Below are positions 61,985-64,000 of a stretch of 64,000 nucleotides of DNA, in pieces. Under the pieces are notes generated by a model. It was not told the DNA's origin. It worked only from the letters and a program-made list of their open reading frames with translations, and searched no databases. How positions within the stretch are numbered: position 1 is the first letter of the stretch; every line of letters begins with the position of its first letter. The stretch is from Geodermatophilus sabuli (GTDB taxonomy: Bacteria; Actinomycetota; Actinomycetes; Mycobacteriales; Geodermatophilaceae): positions 248,001-312,000 of the forward strand of contig NZ_OBDO01000004.1 in assembly GCF_900215145.1 (NCBI RefSeq). The letters run 5' to 3'. Both the position numbers and the translations under genes were made by a program.

Positions 61985-63181
61985 GTGTGTGACGTCATCT
62001 CCCGCGCCATGAGCCGGGCCGGAGAACTCCCCGAGAGCAGTCGCCGCCGCTTCCTGCAGGGCATGGGGGCGACCGCCGTGGCCGGCGGGATGCTGATGGC
62101 CGGCACGGGGACGGCGAGGGCACACTCGGGCGGAGGCGGCCGGAACCACCCCGTGGCCACCCGCACCCGGCTGATCCTGCTGGGCGTGGGGGGCGGTCCC
62201 GCGTACACGAGGTCTGACGTGTTCGGGATCTCCACCGCCGTGGTCTACGAGAACCGCGTGTACCTGGTGGACGCAGGGCTCGGCTCGTATCGGCGTCTGG
62301 TCCAGAGTGGCCTGGCCGCACAGCCCACCGCCCCCTCGTCCCTGACCAACGTCCGCGGCATCTTCTTCACCCACCTGCACAGCGACCACATCACCGACTG
62401 GCCGGCGATGTACGTGACCGGACCGTCCAACCGCACCGGGCGCCCGGCCGGGGACCGCATCGCGGTGCGCGGCCCCGGCCGGCGAGACACCCTCCCGCGC
62501 CTCTTCCGCCCGAACCTCCCCGAGCCGGAGTTGGTCAACCCGGACGATCCGACGCCGGGGATCGCCGGCATGACCGGCTACCTGCGCCAGGCCTTCGCCT
62601 CGGACTTCAACGACCGCGCCCGCGACGGCAGCGGCACGGCACCGGACGCACTGTTCGACGTGCAGGACATCGACCTGAGCGGGATCTGGGAGATCGACCC
62701 CGAGGGTCGGCCACCGCGGCTGCCCCGCCCGATCGAGGTGTGGCAGGACGGGGAGGTGAGGATCACCGCGACCCTCGTCGACCACCACCCCACCGCGCCG
62801 TCCTTCGGCTTCCGCTTCGACACACCCGACGGGTCGATCGTCGTCTCCGGGGACACCACGGTCAGCCAGAACCTCATCGACCTGGCCAGGAACACCGACT
62901 ACCTCGTACACGAGGTCATCGACCCCGTCTTCGTGGACGAGATCGTGGCCCGCACGCCACCGGACTTGCGTGAGGGGTTGCGCGAGCACCTGCTGGAGTC
63001 CCACACGACCATCGAGCAGGTCGGCCGGGACGTGGCCGAGCCCGCCAGGGTCAGGCACCTGGTGCTCAACCATCTCGTGCCCAACGACCCCTCCCCGCTG
63101 CGCTGGGCGGCCGCCCAGAGCGGCTACTCCGGAACGCTGACCGTCGGCACGGACCTGCTGCAGCTGGGCGTCGGCCGCTGA
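61985..63181 (+). CDS. Tat-exported MBL-fold hydrolase
   Basis: The GTG at 61985 has GGAG 5 nt upstream; an ATG at 62009 is an alternative. 398 residues with a twin-arginine signal S-R-R-R-F-L-Q-G-M-G followed by a hydrophobic stretch and an A-R-A cleavage region near 45. The mature part is an RNase Z/arylsulfatase-like MBL domain: FFTHLHSDHITDWP, VVSGDTT, HEVIDPV and LVLNHLVP. All zinc ligands appear present. It probably acts in the cell envelope on an ester or phosphodiester. It is not coupled to neighbours. Confidence 0.85.
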   Translation: MCDVISRAMSRAGELPESSRRRFLQGMGATAVAGGMLMAGTGTARAHSGGGGRNHPVATRTRLILLGVGGGPAYTRSDVFGISTAVVYENRVYLVDAGLGSYRRLVQSGLAAQPTAPSSLTNVRGIFFTHLHSDHITDWPAMYVTGPSNRTGRPAGDRIAVRGPGRRDTLPRLFRPNLPEPELVNPDDPTPGIAGMTGYLRQAFASDFNDRARDGSGTAPDALFDVQDIDLSGIWEIDPEGRPPRLPRPIEVWQDGEVRITATLVDHHPTAPSFGFRFDTPDGSIVVSGDTTVSQNLIDLARNTDYLVHEVIDPVFVDEIVARTPPDLREGLREHLLESHTTIEQVGRDVAEPARVRHLVLNHLVPNDPSPLRWAAAQSGYSGTLTVGTDLLQLGVGR

Positions 63182-63364
63182 ACGCGGTCGTCCTGTATCG
63201 CCCGCGGAGACATCACCGGGGCGTCACGGTGGCGGTGCTGGGTGGGGCGCTCGGCTTGGCTTGCCCGCCCGGGAGCGAGCCGCTGGAGCCCGGCGCCGGC
63301 GACCCGGGACGCGACCGTCATGACCCACTCGTGTCCGCGGGCGAAGGACACCCCGAGTCACGGG

Positions 63365-64000
63365 TCAGGGCACCTCAGGCGCCCGCACGGGGGATACGGC
63401 GACGGAACCGCGCCGCGGCAGCGTCGCGGCGGCACAGGCAGCCCCGAACGCGGCCGCGGCGGCGAGCAGGAACGCCGCCGAGAAGCTGCCGGTGCGGTCG
63501 GCGATCGACCCGCCGAGCAGAGGGCCGATCAACTGGGCCAGCCCGAAGACGAGGGTGACCGCCCCGAACGCCGCGGCGAACCGGCGTGCGTCCAGCCAGT
63601 CGGCCAGGTGGGCGGCAAGAACCGCCGGCGCCCCGGACATCGCGAGCCCGAACAGGACGGCGGAGGACGACGCCCACGGCTCGGCCCCGACCGGGACGAG
63701 CAGGACCGCCACGGTCATGCCCACGTAGGCCCACGTCATCGCCGCCCGCCGTCCGACCGAGTCCGACCAGCGGCCGAGCAGGATCCCGCCAGCGATGATG
63801 AACACCCCGGTGAGGGCGAACACCCCGGAGGCGTGCCCGGAGCCGAAGCCGGCGTCGTCCTCGTACGCGGCGACCAGGAAGGTCATGTAGATGGAGATCG
63901 CCAGGCCGTAGCCGCCGTACGACAGCGTCGAGCCGATCCAGCTGGGGACCGCGCGCAGCGCGGAGATGCGGACCGGGCCGGAGACCAAGACGACCTGCGG
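63365..64000 (-). CDS. MFS transporter, C-terminal half (5' end beyond the window)
   Basis: An open minus-strand frame enters from the right edge and stops at 63365. The visible 211 residues contain six hydrophobic helices and the second-half motif GGILLGRWSDSVGRRAAM, which is the MFS loop between TM8 and TM9. Internal helices include SAVLFGLAMSGAPAVLAAHL and FGLAQLIGPLLGGSIAD. The C-terminus is short and hydrophilic. The YbfB/UhpT-like small-solute group is possible; the substrate cannot be told. 183 bp separate its stop from the MBL gene, with convergent orientation. Confidence 0.8.
   Translation of the reverse strand, partial: PQVVLVSGPVRISALRAVPSWIGSTLSYGGYGLAISIYMTFLVAAYEDDAGFGSGHASGVFALTGVFIIAGGILLGRWSDSVGRRAAMTWAYVGMTVAVLLVPVGAEPWASSSAVLFGLAMSGAPAVLAAHLADWLDARRFAAAFGAVTLVFGLAQLIGPLLGGSIADRTGSFSAAFLLAAAAAFGAACAAATLPRRGSVAVSPVRAPEVP

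Noticed and set aside
1-64000. CRISPR array
   Set aside because: No series of regularly spaced short repeats was seen; direct repeats found are two-copy or gene fragments.

Overview
The window is a chromosomal segment of a very GC-rich (roughly 70 percent or more) actinobacterium. Genes use GTG and TTG starts freely, many neighbours overlap by four bases, and third codon positions are almost all G or C. The gene content (high-GC transporters, HxlR and LAL regulators, an AGAO-type amine oxidase, dimethylformamidase) would fit a soil or rock actinobacterium. No rRNA or tRNA gene is present, so I do not name a genus.

Bases 1-31,400 form a dense defence island. It opens with a partial PD-(D/E)XK-like protein, an exonuclease VII large-subunit-like protein and a zinc-ribbon protein. 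A ribA remnant and a complete four-gene Wadjet-type plasmid-restriction operon follow on the minus strand (jetABCD, 12,636 down to 4,630). A short scrappy interval holds two small genes and an AbiEi-antitoxin stub. A six-gene plus-strand cluster (13,811-31,210) then ends in the DISARM core drmA-drmB-drmC. It begins with a 2,155-residue ATPase, a coiled-coil/beta-CASP metallo-beta-lactamase nuclease and a DrmE-like protein. No DNA methyltransferase lies in the cluster or the window, which makes this an unusual DISARM variant and the best candidate for an undescribed system.

Bases 31,490-38,970 look like an integrated and rearranged mobile segment. Two 176-bp direct repeats, each ending in an identical 26-bp core, bracket an AbrB-like protein, a frameshifted tyrosine integrase and a two-gene defence unit. 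That unit is a nucleosidase-STAND-TPR sensor plus a two-TM SLATT-like effector. Between integrase and sensor lies a scar in which pieces of a second sensor/effector copy are fused to the integrase tail. A broken serine-recombinase end abuts the left repeat.

Bases 39,360-47,200 return to ordinary chromosome: a MalT/LAL-type regulator, a membrane CN-hydrolase (Lnt-like), small unknown proteins, a CPBP membrane protein and an NmrA-like reductase. After an IS21 relic come an MFS exporter behind two palindromic operators and an HxlR regulator with an operator in front of an MBL hydrolase. Bases 52,600-60,150 form an amine/amide catabolic block: APC permease, copper amine oxidase, both subunits of N,N-dimethylformamidase and a LuxR-type regulator. 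The right end has a decayed thiolase, a carboxymuconolactone-decarboxylase-family protein, a Tat-exported MBL hydrolase and the C-terminal part of an MFS transporter.

A recurring signal is a promoter-like motif (TTGTC-type nonamer, 8 nt, TAnnnT) resembling the actinobacterial LexA-independent DNA-damage promoter. It occurs upstream of jetA (with a mismatch), the AbiEi stub and the DISARM-like operon, and inside both 176-bp repeats, suggesting that parts of the island answer to DNA damage.
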